Part shown: positions 38,291-50,894 of the stretch, piece by piece
How positions within the stretch are numbered: the stretch's first letter is position 1
How the letters are laid out: every line of letters begins with the position of its first letter
NCBI GenBank assembly: GCA_037576215.1
Contig: JBANDB010000011.1
Span: 930,001 to 994,000 of the forward strand
DNA from: Armillaria gallica
Lineage: Eukaryota; Basidiomycota; Agaricomycetes; Agaricales; Physalacriaceae
Reading direction: 5' to 3'
DNA: 64,000 bases
Notes under the pieces: generated by a model
What the model was told of the DNA's origin: nothing
The model's input: only the letters and a program-made list of their open reading frames with translations
The model's database searches: none
Position numbers and translations under genes: made by a program

Positions 38291-39960
38291 AAAGACGAAT
38301 CTCCGGGGATGACATTGGTTATTGGTCAGTACGATGTGACTATATGTAGGAAGACTCAGACACCGGGCATGGATGAGAGATGAGATATACAAGGACTACC
38401 AGCACAAAAGGGAGTACGGACAAGGGAACAGCAGACAGATACGAAGAAAAGGCATGTGTCTCAAGTCCATAATTTTCAGGTATGATTTCCAGACAGGAAA
38501 AAGAATGCTAGTCATGAAATGCAGGTGTTGCACATGTGCATGGAACCAAGCGCCCCGTCTGAATAACAAACAGTGCACCTATAGCGATGTTCGAACCTAT
38601 GAATGCTACCCAAAGCAGGTGTCCAGCAGCCGCAAGAACGCAGGCACGATGTTCGAACAAGAAACAACGTGACCACAACAGTGACATAGCCTATGATACG
38701 CAGCAACATCCAGGCCACGAACAATCACCAGTAACCCAGCCCACTGAACGGGGAACAAACAGTGTGCTTGCGTTGACGTTTGAGCCTATGACAGTTGCTG
38801 AATGCATGTCTCAGAAAGCTACTGGAAACCAAGTGCACTGTTTCCAGAAGAAACAGCATGCATGGACATAGCCCTGGAGCCCATGAATGCTCGAGAATGG
38901 TGGCGGTCCAAATTCAAAATGGAGATTGGCTGAGTGCCATACAAGTCTGGTATAGATGAGGGTTCGTAGTTTAAGCTGTGGTCCAGATGTTGGTAGTCGA
39001 AGGTGTCACTGTCAAAGCATCATTGACATCGCTGGGACTGAGTAGTCTATTGTTTAACGCGGGGGGGTTGCCATCCAAGGGCGTTATGACAAAGCCTTAT
39101 ATAATTTGATGGCCTTGCATCGGCACCGCACCAAATCGATTAGGTTTTGAGCTTACCAGCGGCAAGTTTGGCATGCCGAGTTCAAGCCGGCTAGTGCGTT
39201 TCGACAGAAATACTGCTTGCTTTGCGTTCCCTCCATAATTGTTTTATTTGACACCACCATACACTTTAACCATTATATATCCTGCTTCTCCCTAGTTTAC
39301 TACGCGTCCCAAGACCCTGTAATACAAGATTTCTTCATTGCCGGAATCCCATCAGATTTGTAATAACTGAGTTGAACGGTCCCCAATTCTTTCCGAACGC
39401 AGTGAGGAGAAGAGACAGCTTTGTCAACCCGAAAACGACCGTTTGCCCACTGTAGAGTGTATGCAGGGGCTATTTGGCACCTATTTGTGTTTGCGTGCAA
39501 CACCTTCTGCGATCAACACCGATTCCTGATGTTTGACGTCGCAAGTCTTACTCAATGTTCTTCCTGTTGGTAACTCTGTTTGGCTCGATACTCATGCTTG
39601 GGGGTCGCTACTGATAGCAACTGCTAGTGACCGGAGTTTGAACTGAGTCAGAATATGCTGGAATTTCCCGTTTGGAGACGCGATGCCGTTGGTCTTGCAA
39701 TTGGTAGTCGTTGCACTGGCCACCTCCTACTCTCTGCCAAAGCCAGAGATCTGTCTCTGAGCAATTACATTCTCAGTGGTTGAATATTTATAAGCCCACC
39801 TCATTTCTAGGCCGTAGTTTTTTTACTTTACCTTATCCATGAAATGATATGGCTTCAGTCTCATGAGAAGAAAATTTTGTGATATCAGGTGTCCATTTAA
39901 TGTAAAGTTCTCAGCGGGATTCCTGGTGACCGATCGCTCTGTCACCGGCTTGGGTCACCT
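38291..39960. other. unassigned sequence
   Basis: This stretch contains partly repetitive sequence at 38580-38900 (weakly repeated GAACCTATGAATGC, GAGCCTATGACAG and GAGCCCATGAATGC motifs) and no supported gene. It may include the left boundary of the element that carries the exonuclease gene downstream, but I could not find its terminus. Confidence 0.3.
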
Positions 39961-39999
39961 CGGGGTTTACTGCCGGTTCCGCTGGGTTCCCACGCCATG

Positions 40000-40259
40000 T
40001 TACCTGCCAGTTATCTGCCATGCCCATATTGGGCATTGCAGCACCACGCTCTACATTCATTACCCTAGTGTCGTCTCTTCACTTCCACCTCAGATATCTT
40101 CAAGGTAGAATACATACAACATTCTTAATAGTATAGTAAATTTTGGTGACCCGTAATCAAACTGTTAAGCTGTTATTCCAGAAAATAAATTTCTCTGTCA
40201 ATGTTACCTGCCATAAGCCCCTATGTTATCTGCCATAAGCACGAGTTACCTGCTGTGAC
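40000..40259 (+). repeat. cluster of TTAYCTGCC motifs upstream of the exonuclease gene
   Basis: Direct copies are TTACCTGCCA at 40000, TTATCTGCCA at 40011, TTACCTGCCATAAGC at 40204, TTATCTGCCATAAGC at 40226 and a variant TTACCTGCTGTGAC at 40246. All lie in the same orientation within 260 bp, ending about 190 bp before the first start codon. Such clusters occur as subterminal transposase-binding repeats or as promoter binding sites; which applies here is inference. Confidence 0.6.
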
Positions 40260-40446
40260 AACTTTCGCTGCTGCTCCCTCCTTGTAACTTGCTCGTAGGC
40301 ACAACATTCGAAGTGCGTCAACAAAATAAGAATAAAACAATCAATCAGGTATGAATTTTTAAATTTATTTGCCTTTAGCAACCTGTTAAATGATTTTGTC
40401 TTTAATTAGCCTACCTTGGACATTTTCAGTCCGGTTCACTTGCAAG

Positions 40447-43341
40447 ATGGCACGTCGGCAAGGGAAAAAGGATGGACCATGAATTGAGGGTGCTCTGAGA
40501 TGTGGACGACCCCCAAAAAACAATGCAACTGCTCCCCCAGAGGCGCAAGGTAAGAAAATCTTGAATGTATCTTTATCTCAGATCTGACTGTTCCTGGGCT
40601 TAAAGATGTAGATGATGTGGATGATGAGTACAAATTTGAAGAGGAGGAGTACACAGAGGATTTTTGGAGAGGCCTGGACAAGGCCGAAAGCGATGCTATA
40701 GCTAGTGAGTCAAGTCTTCATGGTGTTAGTGCCTTTTCTAACTTGCTCAATGTTTTTCCTTGTACAGAGTTGAACTGATTAAAAGCTGAAGCAGAGACTC
40801 GTAAAAATCAATTATCTGAGCTCCAGGATGCTGCACGCTCTCTGCTTTCCCATATGCACTCCACTGTTGACATTCTACCTTTATAATGACATGTCTCTAG
40901 ATCTGTTTTTCAACCCACTTGCAGGGGCGATTTCTGATGTTGAAAGTGACAACGATAATGCGTTGGACTCTCAAAATGATGATGAGACACCTTGAGTCAC
41001 TGGGAATGGGATAGCAGAGTCGGTACCGGTTCTGAATAGACCTAACAGTGAATATAAAGGTGAATTCATTCTGACCCCTCTCTTGCTGATATGTGTACTC
41101 ATTTCTGCTAGCATGGTTCGAAAAGCTGAAGTATATGCAAGACTGGCTGTACCAATACTTTGCCACTGTCATACACCTGCTCATTCACAATAAAAATGGC
41201 AGTAAGGCCTTGGTAAGGCCACCAATTTTCACGCAGTCCAAGCCTTATGCACCACCAACGTTCTGGATTCATTCTCCGGAGCCAGCAATGTCTCTATACA
41301 CACATCGGTTTGAACCTACCATTCTCTTTCACCCATGCATATTTCTTTGGCTTGTCCACTTCTTTGTCGATACGCTAGCCTGCCCAAACTGTGGGGAACC
41401 ACTTCAAAAAAATGGTGCACTGCCCCCACATTGTGTAGTTGACCTTGAAGATTCATTCTACATCATTGCTTGGGCTTATTACTGTCGTCACAGCTGCCGT
41501 TCTCATTTCCATGGGTGGAGTCAATGCTTAATCAATTCCTTACCTCCATATCTTTGCATGGCCTTTCCAGCTATTCTCTCTCGCAAGAGTGGCCTGTCCC
41601 GTAATGTCATTAATACACTACGTGTCGGCAACCAGCATAAGATGGGACCATCAGGTGTCCGATCTCTATTGTTTGAGATGCACACATGCCGATTCAGTAC
41701 AATCCAGCTCCAATATCTGGAGTCCATCTTTGAACAGCTTCAAGGACGGGAGAATGCTGATGTTCAGTCATTCTCAAGCAGCGGTGGTGGAGACATGCGA
41801 GCTTATTTTGGTGCTTCTGCCACGGTTCCTCCTATGGGAAATTTTTCCGATGCTAGTGGCTATGGTGGTTTTATTCCTGCAGAACGATACCTTGCTTCAA
41901 TGCTCAACAAAGCTATTGAGTGAGATGAAGCAGATGCAAATCAGCATACTGCTTTGCTTGAGCCAGACCAGCTTGCGATTGATGACTCACACAAGGCATG
42001 TATCCTGCTCATATTTTATAGTTCTGTCAACTAACAAGATAACCCTTAGATTAATAAACACATTGCTAAAGTTGAAGGAGTCAATGTCTTTGGCACAATG
42101 TGGACATGCATGACATCACGGTATATCTGCTCACAGGCATTGACATTAACAAAAGGGCATGAGGAGCGTATTGGCCCTTTAATGGGAATATCCCATTCAG
42201 CAAGAAAATATGGACATGATAATCCTAAAATCATCTTTTCCGATGATCCTGTAAAGGTGAGCCCATAAATAAGCTCTTTTGCAATAATTACTTACATGAA
42301 TTGAACTTATTAGGATAAACATCTTCTGTATGCAACCTTTCCAACATTGTCGCAAAGTTTGACACCTATCGCTGAAGCCCATGGCCTTGTATCATTTGAG
42401 CTGCCATTGACATTGAAGCCGGTTATTCTTACAACTGGTGAATTAATTGAGAATGCCATTTCCTCACTGATGGCACCACTCAACATGGACAAAGATGCCT
42501 CATTGTGTATTAGCTTTGATGCTGAATGGAATATATCAAGGACAGTTGGGGTTTCCATCATCCAGCTAGCACCACATGAGGATCCTCCAGAAGTCTATCT
42601 AATACCAGTTAAGTTCTCCCTATGAAATTGAACTCCTTGGTCTGACTTGTTTGGGTAATTGGTTAGGTCCATTGTTTTGATGGCAAAAATTTGCCTCCTT
42701 CTCTTCTTCACCTCATGATCTCTGATCGGGTTTTCAAAATTGGGTCAGCCATCAAAGGGGATATCACACACTTGAAAAAGCAGTTCCCTCAGCTTGCAGG
42801 AAAGTCTATCACAACAATTGATCTGAAAGACTATGCAATTCAGCATGGGGTTATCCATCACAAGGAAACAGGAAGCCTTGATGCTTTGGTTGAGAAGACT
42901 CTTGGAAAGTATCTATCAAAAGATGATATGTTTCAGAAGAGTGAGCGGTGGGAAGATGCCAAGCTGAGCTCAAATTTGATTCAATATGCTGCAACTGATG
43001 TATTCACATCTCACCACATTTTTGAAACAATCTCGAAGTCTCCTTGCATCAAAAATGTTACTGCGGATACTCCTGCTGGTTCAAGAGTGGCACTTCTTGT
43101 TCAGGAGGGTGGTGATATTGTTGCGTATAGCAAAATTGCAGCCAACCAAGTATCACCATTTAAAGGAGTCCATGTAAAGGTTCCAAATCAGAATCAGGTG
43201 ATTATTGACATTGATATTCTTCTCAAACCATCGGCTGCTGCAATACTTCATGTCGATCACACAGCCATCAGTACATCAACCACTTCAAAAAGTAAACAAA
43301 CAAAGCTGGGTACATTTACTCTTGGGCAATTACAGGCAGCA
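40447..43341 (+). pseudogene. DUF6729-like / DEDD 3'-5' exonuclease gene, 5' part (split by LTR element)
   Basis: ATG at 40447 gives MARRQGKKDG and an AT-hook-like RCGRPPKNN. After an intron comes an acidic segment (40580-40700). The region 41110-41920 has a Cys pair (LACPNCGEPLQ) followed by YYCRHSC and fits the DUF6729 region of agaricomycete proteins. The exonuclease domain follows: FDAEW (Exo I Asp/Glu) near 42520, HCFDGKNL near 42670, and YAATD (Exo III) near 42990. Introns 42257-42313 and 42608-42666 splice in frame. TGA codons near 40480 and at 41921 interrupt the frame where CGA is likely. At 43341 the frame is cut inside LGQLQAA by the retrotransposon and continues at 55862. Such genes are usually found in mobile DNA; the exact element type is uncertain. 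Confidence 0.75.
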
Positions 43342-43729
43342 TGTTATGCCTGGACCCGGGTGGAACAAGTAAATGCTGATCAAGATACCCTCACGTTTGG
43401 GTTGTATCCTGATAGCGGTAATACTCACAGACCTCTGAGTGTAAGCAGATAACGCGTAGCAAGAAGGAGAGAGATAAGTCCGGTATGTATTAACTTAGCT
43501 CGAAGCTAGGGTACATGGCTGAGAGCTACGCTACTTATATATCGTTCAGTTTGTTTCTAATAATAAACTGGTTGTGCGGTTGTCGGACGATAAATGTCAG
43601 GAGACCTGTCAGTATCCAGGCAGCTGAGCTGTCGTGCGTCTGAAGCATGGATAAGAGCTGGGTATTGTGTGGTTGATCGAGATGCCAAGGTGCCGAGATA
43701 AGATAAGAAAAAGCAGAAAAATTGTAACA
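43342..43729 (-). repeat. 3' LTR of the Ty3-type element
   Basis: 388 bp, bounded by TGTTATG and GTAACA on the plus strand, adjoining the CAGCA duplication at 43337. Its central part is identical to the other LTR, and differences cluster at the two ends. It lacks the 26-27 bp near-duplicate (GGTGCCGAGGTGCC) seen in the 5' LTR. Confidence 0.93.
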
Positions 43730-43742
43730 TTACCCCCTCATT
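43730..43742 (-). other. polypurine tract
   Basis: In the sense strand AATGAGGGGGTAA directly precedes the 3' LTR, the expected site for plus-strand DNA priming. Confidence 0.75.
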
Positions 43743-43765
43743 AAAGGCAGGCGTCCCGACTGCCA

Positions 43766-46700
43766 TTAAGGCTTGTCATTTTCCAAGTCACTTTGTGTCG
43801 AGTTCCAGTAGTCATCAATCAGGCTATGCCATTGTTCCCTGTCCGGGTCTTCAACCCATTGTTCCTTTCCGTCTGCTCGTTGTGCAAGATAGGAGATGAC
43901 TCCATCTTCGTACTTGCAGTCATTGATCTGAACGACGTGCTTGTGTTCTTTGGTTACGATTTCTGGTATGTTGACTCGGTGTGCATGGCTAGTCTTGTCT
44001 TCATATTCCTTGATCGCTTCCTGTGCATTGCCCATTTCATCATCTCTGACCCAGGAGTTATGCTCCCGTGTCCATCCTTTCCACTTGACGAAGTAGTCAA
44101 TGGCCTGTCATGACTTCTTCCCTCGTCTCCCTCGTATTGGTCGGGTTCGAGAGTCGAGGACCTCTTCGATTTCGTATTCTTCCTCATCTTCGATGAGGTC
44201 AGGTGGTGGTGGAGGCAGCAATTCCTGATTGGGGAATGCCAGTGGTGTGTATGGGGTCAGGAGCTTCTCATTGAAGCGTGGATGAATCTTCCAGTGCGGC
44301 GGTAGCTTGAGTTTGTACGCGCTGGTGCCTGCTTTTTCGAGAATCAAGAAGGGCCCAACACGCTTGTCGTCGAGTTTCTTCTTTGGTCGGGGAAGGTGAA
44401 GGTTTGTGGCATTGAGCCACACGCGATCGCCAACCTGGTATGGGTGAGCGGTGCGTTTCTTCTTGTCGTATTGGACCTTCATTTTCCCGGCAGCTTCTTC
44501 AAGCGCTTTCTGGGTTTCAGCGTGGACTGCAGTCATCTTCTTAACAAAGTCTTCGGCAGCAGGGTTCGAGACTGGTGAGGATCGTCGGGAGTCGGGGATA
44601 ATTCAAGGGTTTTGGCCGTAGAGCACCATGAAGGGACTCTTGCCTGTTGCGCTGTGGATATGGTTGTTGTGTGCGAATTCAGCAAGTGGGAGCCATTCGC
44701 TCCAGTTGGTCTGTCAGTGGTTGACAAAGATGTGGAGGTATTTTTCGACTTCTTGGTTAACTCGTTCGGTCTGTCCGTCTGTCTGTGGGTGGAATGCCAT
44801 GGACGCGTTGGGTGTGATGTCGAGCATCCAGTATAATTCCTTCATGAATTTCGATACAAATTGTGGGCCGCGGTCCGATATGACTACCTGGGGCATACCG
44901 TGGTGTGCATAGACATGGTCTCAGAGAATTCAGGCCCATCCCTCAGCTGACAGCTCGGTGTTACAGGCGACTGGGATTATGGCTTTCGAGAATCTGTCAA
45001 CAATCATCAGGATCGTGTCGTGTCCGTTCGAATTGGGGAGGCCAGTGATCATGTTGACGGATATGTGCGTCCATGGCCCAGCTGGTACTGCATTTAGGTG
45101 GAGCAGTGCTGCCTTGGCGGCGGTGCTCGACTTCGTTCGTTGGCATGTCTCGCATCCTTTGACATAGGTTTCGACGTCCTTCTTCATCTTGGGCCACCAG
45201 TAATCGCAGAGCACAAGCTCCTTCATCTTCTCAATTCCTGGATGCCCCGCCATGACGTGGTCGTGGTATTGGGAGATGATCTCCCCTCAGAGGGCATGCT
45301 TTCGTGGCACATAAACTTGGTTGTCATAATAGAGGATCCCTTCCTTTCGGGATACTCCTTGTTCGTGGTGGAGGGATGTGGCGATGCCTTCATCCCACAG
45401 CTCTTCTTGTCTGGTGGCTTCTTTGATGCGCTGATGGACTTCGCTAGTCGTTGGCATGATGAGGGTGCAGAAGTGCGCCGGCTGGAGGATGACAATGTCA
45501 TCATTGTCCTTCGCTCCTTAGTCGTGGTCTTGTCATCAGGAAAGCAGGTCGGCTTTCATGTTTTGAGCGCCGGGTTTGTGGAAGAGCTTGAAGTGGTACT
45601 CCGCAAGCTCTGTCACCCATCGCGCTTGTTGTCGGTTCAGCTTCTGGGGAAGTCAGAAATACTGGAGGTTTTGGTGATCTGTCCAGATCATTACATCTTT
45701 CGCGGTGCCCATGAGGTAATGGCGCCATTTGGAGAGTGCTAGCATGATCATGAGCAGCTCTTTGTTGTAGATCTCGTAATTCCTTTCCGTCGCGCTGAGT
45801 GACTTCGACATGAAAGCCACTGGGCACCATACTCCATTCTGTTGCTGACTGAGGACAGTGCCGACTGCGCCTTCGCTGGCATCAGCCTCGACTCGGAACA
45901 GGTCATCATCGTTCGGGATGGCCAGGATGACATCCTCCACCATGTGTCGTTTTAGTTCCTGGAAGGCTTTGTCTTGCACTTCCATCCATTTCCACTCCGT
46001 GTTTCCCATAAGCTGTGTCAATGGCTTGATGACCTTGGAGTACATCTTGATGAACTTCCAGTAGAAGTTCGTGAATCCCAGGAACAATTGCAGTTCCTTC
46101 TTTCGTTGTGGCGTTGGCCATTCCGCAATTTCCACGATCTTGACAGGATCCATGTGGATGGAGTCCTGGCTAATGATGACGCTGAGGTACTCAGTCTCGA
46201 GGACCTCAAATTCGTACTTCTCTGCTTTGAGGAAAAGCTTGTTCTTGCAAAGCCATTGGAGGATGCGCTTTACGATCTGTCGGTGCTCCCCCAAGTCTTT
46301 GGAGAAGATCAGGATGTCGTCCAGGTAGATGGTGACCCTGCCCTCAGCAATCAGGTCCTTGAAGATGTCGTTCATCATCCATTGGAATGTCACAGGCGAG
46401 TTTGTGAGCCCGAAGAACATGACTGTCAGTTCAAACAGTCCTCGATTCGTGTGGAAGGCGGCCTTCTCCTCGTCCCCTCCTTGATCCGGACGTTGTTGTA
46501 TCCCCAACGAACGTCGAGTTTCGTGAAGTACTTGGCGCTGCGCAGCTTGTCAATGAGTTCAGAGATGAGTGGTAATGGGTAACGGTTCTTGATGGTCATC
46601 TCATTGAGCTTGCAGTAGTCCTGTACTGGTCAGAGCGTACTGTCCTTTTTCTTGACGAAGAAGAAAGGGGACGTGAAAGGGGACTTGGACAGGCGGATTC

Positions 46701-48925
46701 AGCTGGACTCCAAGTTTTTGTCAAGGAACTTGTCAAGCTGTTCCTGTTCATTCCGGTTCAGAGGGTAGACCTTACAGTCTAGTGTCGACTTCGCGTTGGG
46801 CACCAGCTCAATGGCGTGGTCCCACGGCTTTCGGTCGGGGAGTTCATCGAAGTTGTCTTTCGAGAACAGGTCGCGGAAGGAGTGGTAGTGCTCTGGTACT
46901 GTCTCCTCAAAGGTCTTCTTCAGCTTGTCGGTGTTGGCGTTGGCCACTAGGTCATTGGCGTGATGTATAGCGCAGATGACCAGCTCTTCTTCCATTCGAA
47001 TGGCGAGGATTGTGTTGCCTTCTTCAAGTTCTTCATCCCAACAGTCGTCAGGGTCTGCGTTGGGGAATTTGATGTGGTTCTTGATGCATTGGCAGCGTCC
47101 GAAGATGATGCTGCCGGTTTTCCAGTTTATGCTCGGGTTGTGGTGTTTGAGCCAATCATGCCTGAGATAAACATCCTTGTTTCCAAGGTTCATGACCGCG
47201 AGGTCAATTTGTTCGCGATGTTCGCTGATGGTTAAGCACATCTCGACGAACTCAGTGATGTCCCCGCCTTTGTTGCAGGTTCCATCTGCATTGTACACCG
47301 GTATGGGTACCAACACCTTCTTCGTGTCCAAGTCGTGTTTCTCTACATAAGTGCGGTTGATTGCGCTTCCCGTACAGCCGCTGTCGATCAAGGCCTTTGT
47401 GCTGAGGACCTTTCGCCCTGTGCAGGGTTCGATGGTTACAGGTATCATGAAATTGCCCCAGGCCCCACGGATATAGCGGATAGGTTCTTGGAGTTTGTAG
47501 AGTCGTTCGCAGGCCAATTCGCCCTGTTCTCTGAGTTCGAGGAGGAGCTCGTCAGTGAGTTCTTCCATTCAGTCTTTGTGGATCCAAAGACATAGGATCA
47601 CGTGAGCGGCGTTGTCACTACTTGCTTCATGGATGGCTCGTAGCGTCCAGTCAACCTCAAAGGGTTTCATCCACCGGTGAGGGACCTCTCGAACCTTCGC
47701 GCTAACCCGTATAGGCTTAGCTACCGTTGGCGAGGTCACCTCGTTCAAAGTCTTGACCCCCTCGTTAGGGAGAGACTTGGTCGCGTGCATCGGGGATTCG
47801 GGTGGAGTTGGAAGCGTTGTGTTGCGGCGCTTTGGGGTCATGATTGGGCTGCCCTTGGCAAGCCATTTCTGGAATGAGGTGTCATCCTCATCGTCAGGTA
47901 CTTCTATCATAGTTACCTGATGCCCCCTTTCTACCGCCTAGGTGCTAGTGGCTTCCTTCCGTTCAGCTTTCTTGTCGTCCTCCCCAGTCGCGAGTGGGGA
48001 ACCGGAGGTGCATTTCCTGGGAGAGGCACCCTGATCTTGGCCGCTAATACGTGCGGAGGCACAAGGCGGGACTTGGACCGAATGAACGGAATTACCAGTC
48101 GAGCCAACATCTCCCGGGCCCATAAAGGGACCATGCGGTCCCATAGGGTCCCTCGTTTCTTTTGGGGTTCCCAATCTCCCTTCAGTCATCGGGTTCATAG
48201 TCTGGGGGTGCAGACCCCGCGACTGGTCATGGGAAGGGGTGTTGACTTCAGCTACGTGTGCTCCACTAGCCGGTTTGTCCTTCCTTGCAGTCTTCCCCGT
48301 ATCCAGGCCAGATTTCGCCGCAGCTATTTTCTGAGCCTGGGGGGCCGCTTCATCAAGGGGGGCATGACTCTTCGCGAGCGAAGGCGCTTGGTCCCTTGCC
48401 CCATCCAGTCGGTCCTGTCTTGCAACACGTGCCCCACTGTCCTTGGAATCACCTTGAGTCGTGAGATCGCATGCCCAAGGCGCCACCGTTAAGATGGGTG
48501 GTGATATGGCGGTCACCTTTTCGATTGATGTGTTCACTCGTGGTGAGCTACTTGCTGGTCGATTAGCTGGTCTTCTTGCTGAAGGTTTCCCCTCTCTGGC
48601 ATGCATTGAGTGGGGGCCCGCAGCTATCTCCCCTTGTGGGGGAGAGTCTACAGAAAATTTGTCAGTAATGTCCATGTCCCAAAGGACATCGTATCGATTG
48701 TTCGATTCTGGTAAGGGTGCACGGGTATTAGTCGGTAGTTGGCGCATAGGCCGTGTATTGGTTGTATCAACAGAAGTCGTAAAAACTGACCCCGCACTTG
48801 GGGGTCAGGGTATAGCCGAATGCGTAGGTAAATTGTCTGTACGTAAAGAATCAGTCTGCTCAGTGGTAAATGGGCGCGCACCCGTTAAGTCCTTGGTCGT
48901 CGCGGTGGAATCGAGCGCCGGATGA
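43766..48925 (-). pseudogene. pol polyprotein: protease, RT, RNase H, integrase, chromodomain (broken)
   Basis: A Pro/Ser-rich linker (48747-47940) leads to VPHRWMKPFEVDWTLRAI near 47690. The protease core ALIDSGCTG lies near 47380. RT begins PFFFVKKK near 46660, with RNRYPLPL-like and [10 protein letters not shown] pieces; the catalytic box IYLDDIL is near 46330. RNase H includes VEADASEGAVG near 45890. The integrase has an HH-CC finger (HPGIEKM... GCETCQRTK), DRGPQF and QTDGQTERVNQE, but its first catalytic Asp reads Asn in ISVNMITGLP. The chromodomain (YEIEEVLDSR, then YFVKWKGW) ends pol, followed by about 80 residues to a stop at 43766. Stops: TGA at 47569, 46699, 44930, 44108 and others, TAG near 47935. 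A lost base in the G-run at 46474-46477 shifts the frame at the RT start. Confidence 0.92.
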
Positions 48926-48926
48926 C

Positions 48927-49358
48927 CTACTCTTTTACCTCTTCCACCTTCGTGCTGTCGGCGAGCGGTACACTTTCTCCCGCTCCCATCGTGACAGCCT
49001 GTACCTCCCACTTCTTCTTTGGCTCTGGGCAATTCCTCAAGACGTGCCCGGTCTTGTGGCAGTTGAAGCACCGTCCTTCGGCCATGTACTTCTTGCGGTC
49101 GATCTGCATCGCGGTGTCCTTCCCAGTGGGCGTGTACCATCCTCTGGTGTCACGCGGTCTGTTGTTGGTCTTTGGCATCGAGGGACTTGTCGCACCCCCT
49201 GCGTGTTTCTGGTTGCTGGGGGCGGTAATCTGCTTCTGCCCAGGGTGAGGGCACCTGTTGTGCTTGGAGGCCTCAATGCCATGCGCTTCGTTGTATGCCT
49301 TGTTGTGCTGCCTTTCTTCGTACATCCCGAGGATCCACCTAATGCTGCTACTTTTCCC
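48927..49358 (-). pseudogene. gag, C-terminal part with CCHC zinc knuckle
   Basis: The sense frame resumes after the palindrome with SIRWILGMYEERQHNKAYNE and reaches a knuckle CFNCHKTGHVLRNC (C-x2-C-x4-H-x4-C) near 49065, ending KVEEVKE before TAG at 48927. This is the nucleocapsid part of gag, which binds the RNA genome. Pol lies in the -1 frame relative to this ORF, with overlap around 49140-48927. That suggests expression by ribosomal frameshifting, if the frames have not been altered by decay. Confidence 0.85.
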
Positions 49359-49502
49359 CTTGAAATAGTGTCAGTTGACAGTGGTAATTAATGTATCAGG
49401 ACTGTCAGTTGACACACCAGCCTATATAAGGTATTTTCACAGTACTGCATGGTCTATTAGTCAGCACAGAAACCTGAACCAAATTATGTGATTATCAGAA
49501 AA

Positions 49503-49603
49503 TCCAGCAACTCTGGAAATTGAACCCAGGACCTTAAAAAGATTTACAATAATGTCACATGACATAGCGAAAGTGTGCATGCTAACCACTATACCATACT
49601 GGC
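49503..49603 (-). other. tRNA-Glu-like module in left arm
   Basis: Mirror copy of the module at 52099-52199, read on the minus strand: A-box-like GGTATAGTGGTTAGCATG and B-box-like GGGTTCAATTTCC, flanked by T-runs. See the right-arm entry for folding. Confidence 0.5.
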
Positions 49604-50004
49604 ATTATATATTTATGTAATCATCTCCTTATATGGCCTCCCTCTCTTAGATTTATAATATCTCAATTGGGCCCTCCCTTTGGTGCACTTTGGTGCGCTT
49701 TTTTTTCCTTATTGGGCTGGTCAAATTGGCCCATCAATTGCACCTAGAATTGGCTGTGCCATGGCATTGATGGCATCAATATCAGGCTATTTTTAGATAA
49801 AATTCGCATTTTTGCTCATTTTTGGCTTCCTCAGGCTACTGGGTGGGTCAGGGGATGGTACTAGTATATGCATAAACATAAATAGCATAAAAGCGAACCC
49901 TCTGGTGAGGTATGGGGGCCCTGGGGAGGGGGTAAAAAGGGTAAAATAGTGAAAAATAGCGGAAAATCACCGAAAATTCGCGTTTTAGGGGTAATACGTG
50001 CATC

Positions 50005-50480
50005 GGATCGCTTCGAAAACTTGACCAATGAATTCCCTGACCTTGAAAACCCCTAAACGGCCCCTCTACAGTACATGTGGCGCATTTTATGGCTAGGCAT
50101 AATCGGGAAAATTTGCTTTTTACAGTACTGCGTACATTGGATCGCTCCGGGGATGTTACCAATCGATTTCTACACTATGAAAACCTTAGAATACATCTTC
50201 ATATGCTATATATGACCACCAGAATGCAATGAAAAATGGGGGATTGGGGGGGAAACACGGTTTATTTTGTTTTCTAGGCATCGCATCGGTCTAGGGACAT
50301 CGCCAATCGATTCCTCGACCTTGAAAACCCCCAAACGACTCTTGATTACATTTATGTGGTCTCAGGAATGATAGAAATAATGATGTAACAGTTTAGGAGG
50401 AGCACATATGGAAACTTGCATTTCTGAGCTTCAGAAAACTTCGGAGTTGTTGCCAATGGATTTCTTGACTTTGACAACCC
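50005..50480 (+). repeat. four degenerate ~140-bp tandem repeats in the left palindrome arm
   Basis: Units start near 50005, 50149, 50283 and 50428, each with a GGATCGCTTCG-like start, then CCAATSGATT-type and GACCTTGAAAACCCC-type motifs. Spacing is 134-145 bp. The same four units appear inverted in the right arm (about 51220-51700). Confidence 0.7.
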
Positions 50481-50815
50481 CCAGAACACCCCAGGAACAC
50501 ATTTAAAACCTGTGAAATCCGTGGTAAAAAAGGCGATAGTGAAAATATGCGAAATACCATATATCTCGCCTTTTTGAGTGTTGGGGATGGTAATTCCGGT
50601 ATAAAATACACGATATATATTGTATAATAGTGTGTACAAAAGCTTAGGATGATCCTAAATGTATTGGCAGAGATATAAGGAGATCTTTCTGAAAAAAAGG
50701 AGGAGCACCTCCCAGATTTCGAGTTTCTGGTCATCCCATGGCCTGGAGACTATCAGATTCGGATTCCTGGACCCAAAAAACATAAGACTCATCTATCATC
50801 CCTGGGGGTCATTTT

Positions 50816-50894
50816 TACTAGTGCATAATCCATGCACACAGCATATCTTTGTGCATAACTGAGTGCACACTCATTACTTCGAAGTTTTGACACA
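50816..50894. other. loop of the palindrome
   Basis: Short spacer rich in TGCATA and TGCACAC motifs (GTGCATAATCCATGCACACA, GTGCATAACTGAGTGCACAC). Its bordering sequence shows decayed pairing on both sides. Confidence 0.6.

Noticed and set aside
45098..45742. 214-codon plus-strand ORF
   Set aside because: Antisense of integrase and RNase H coding sequence.
47938..48925. Plus-strand ORFs in 47.9-48.9 kb
   Set aside because: Shadow frames of the disordered pol linker on the minus strand.
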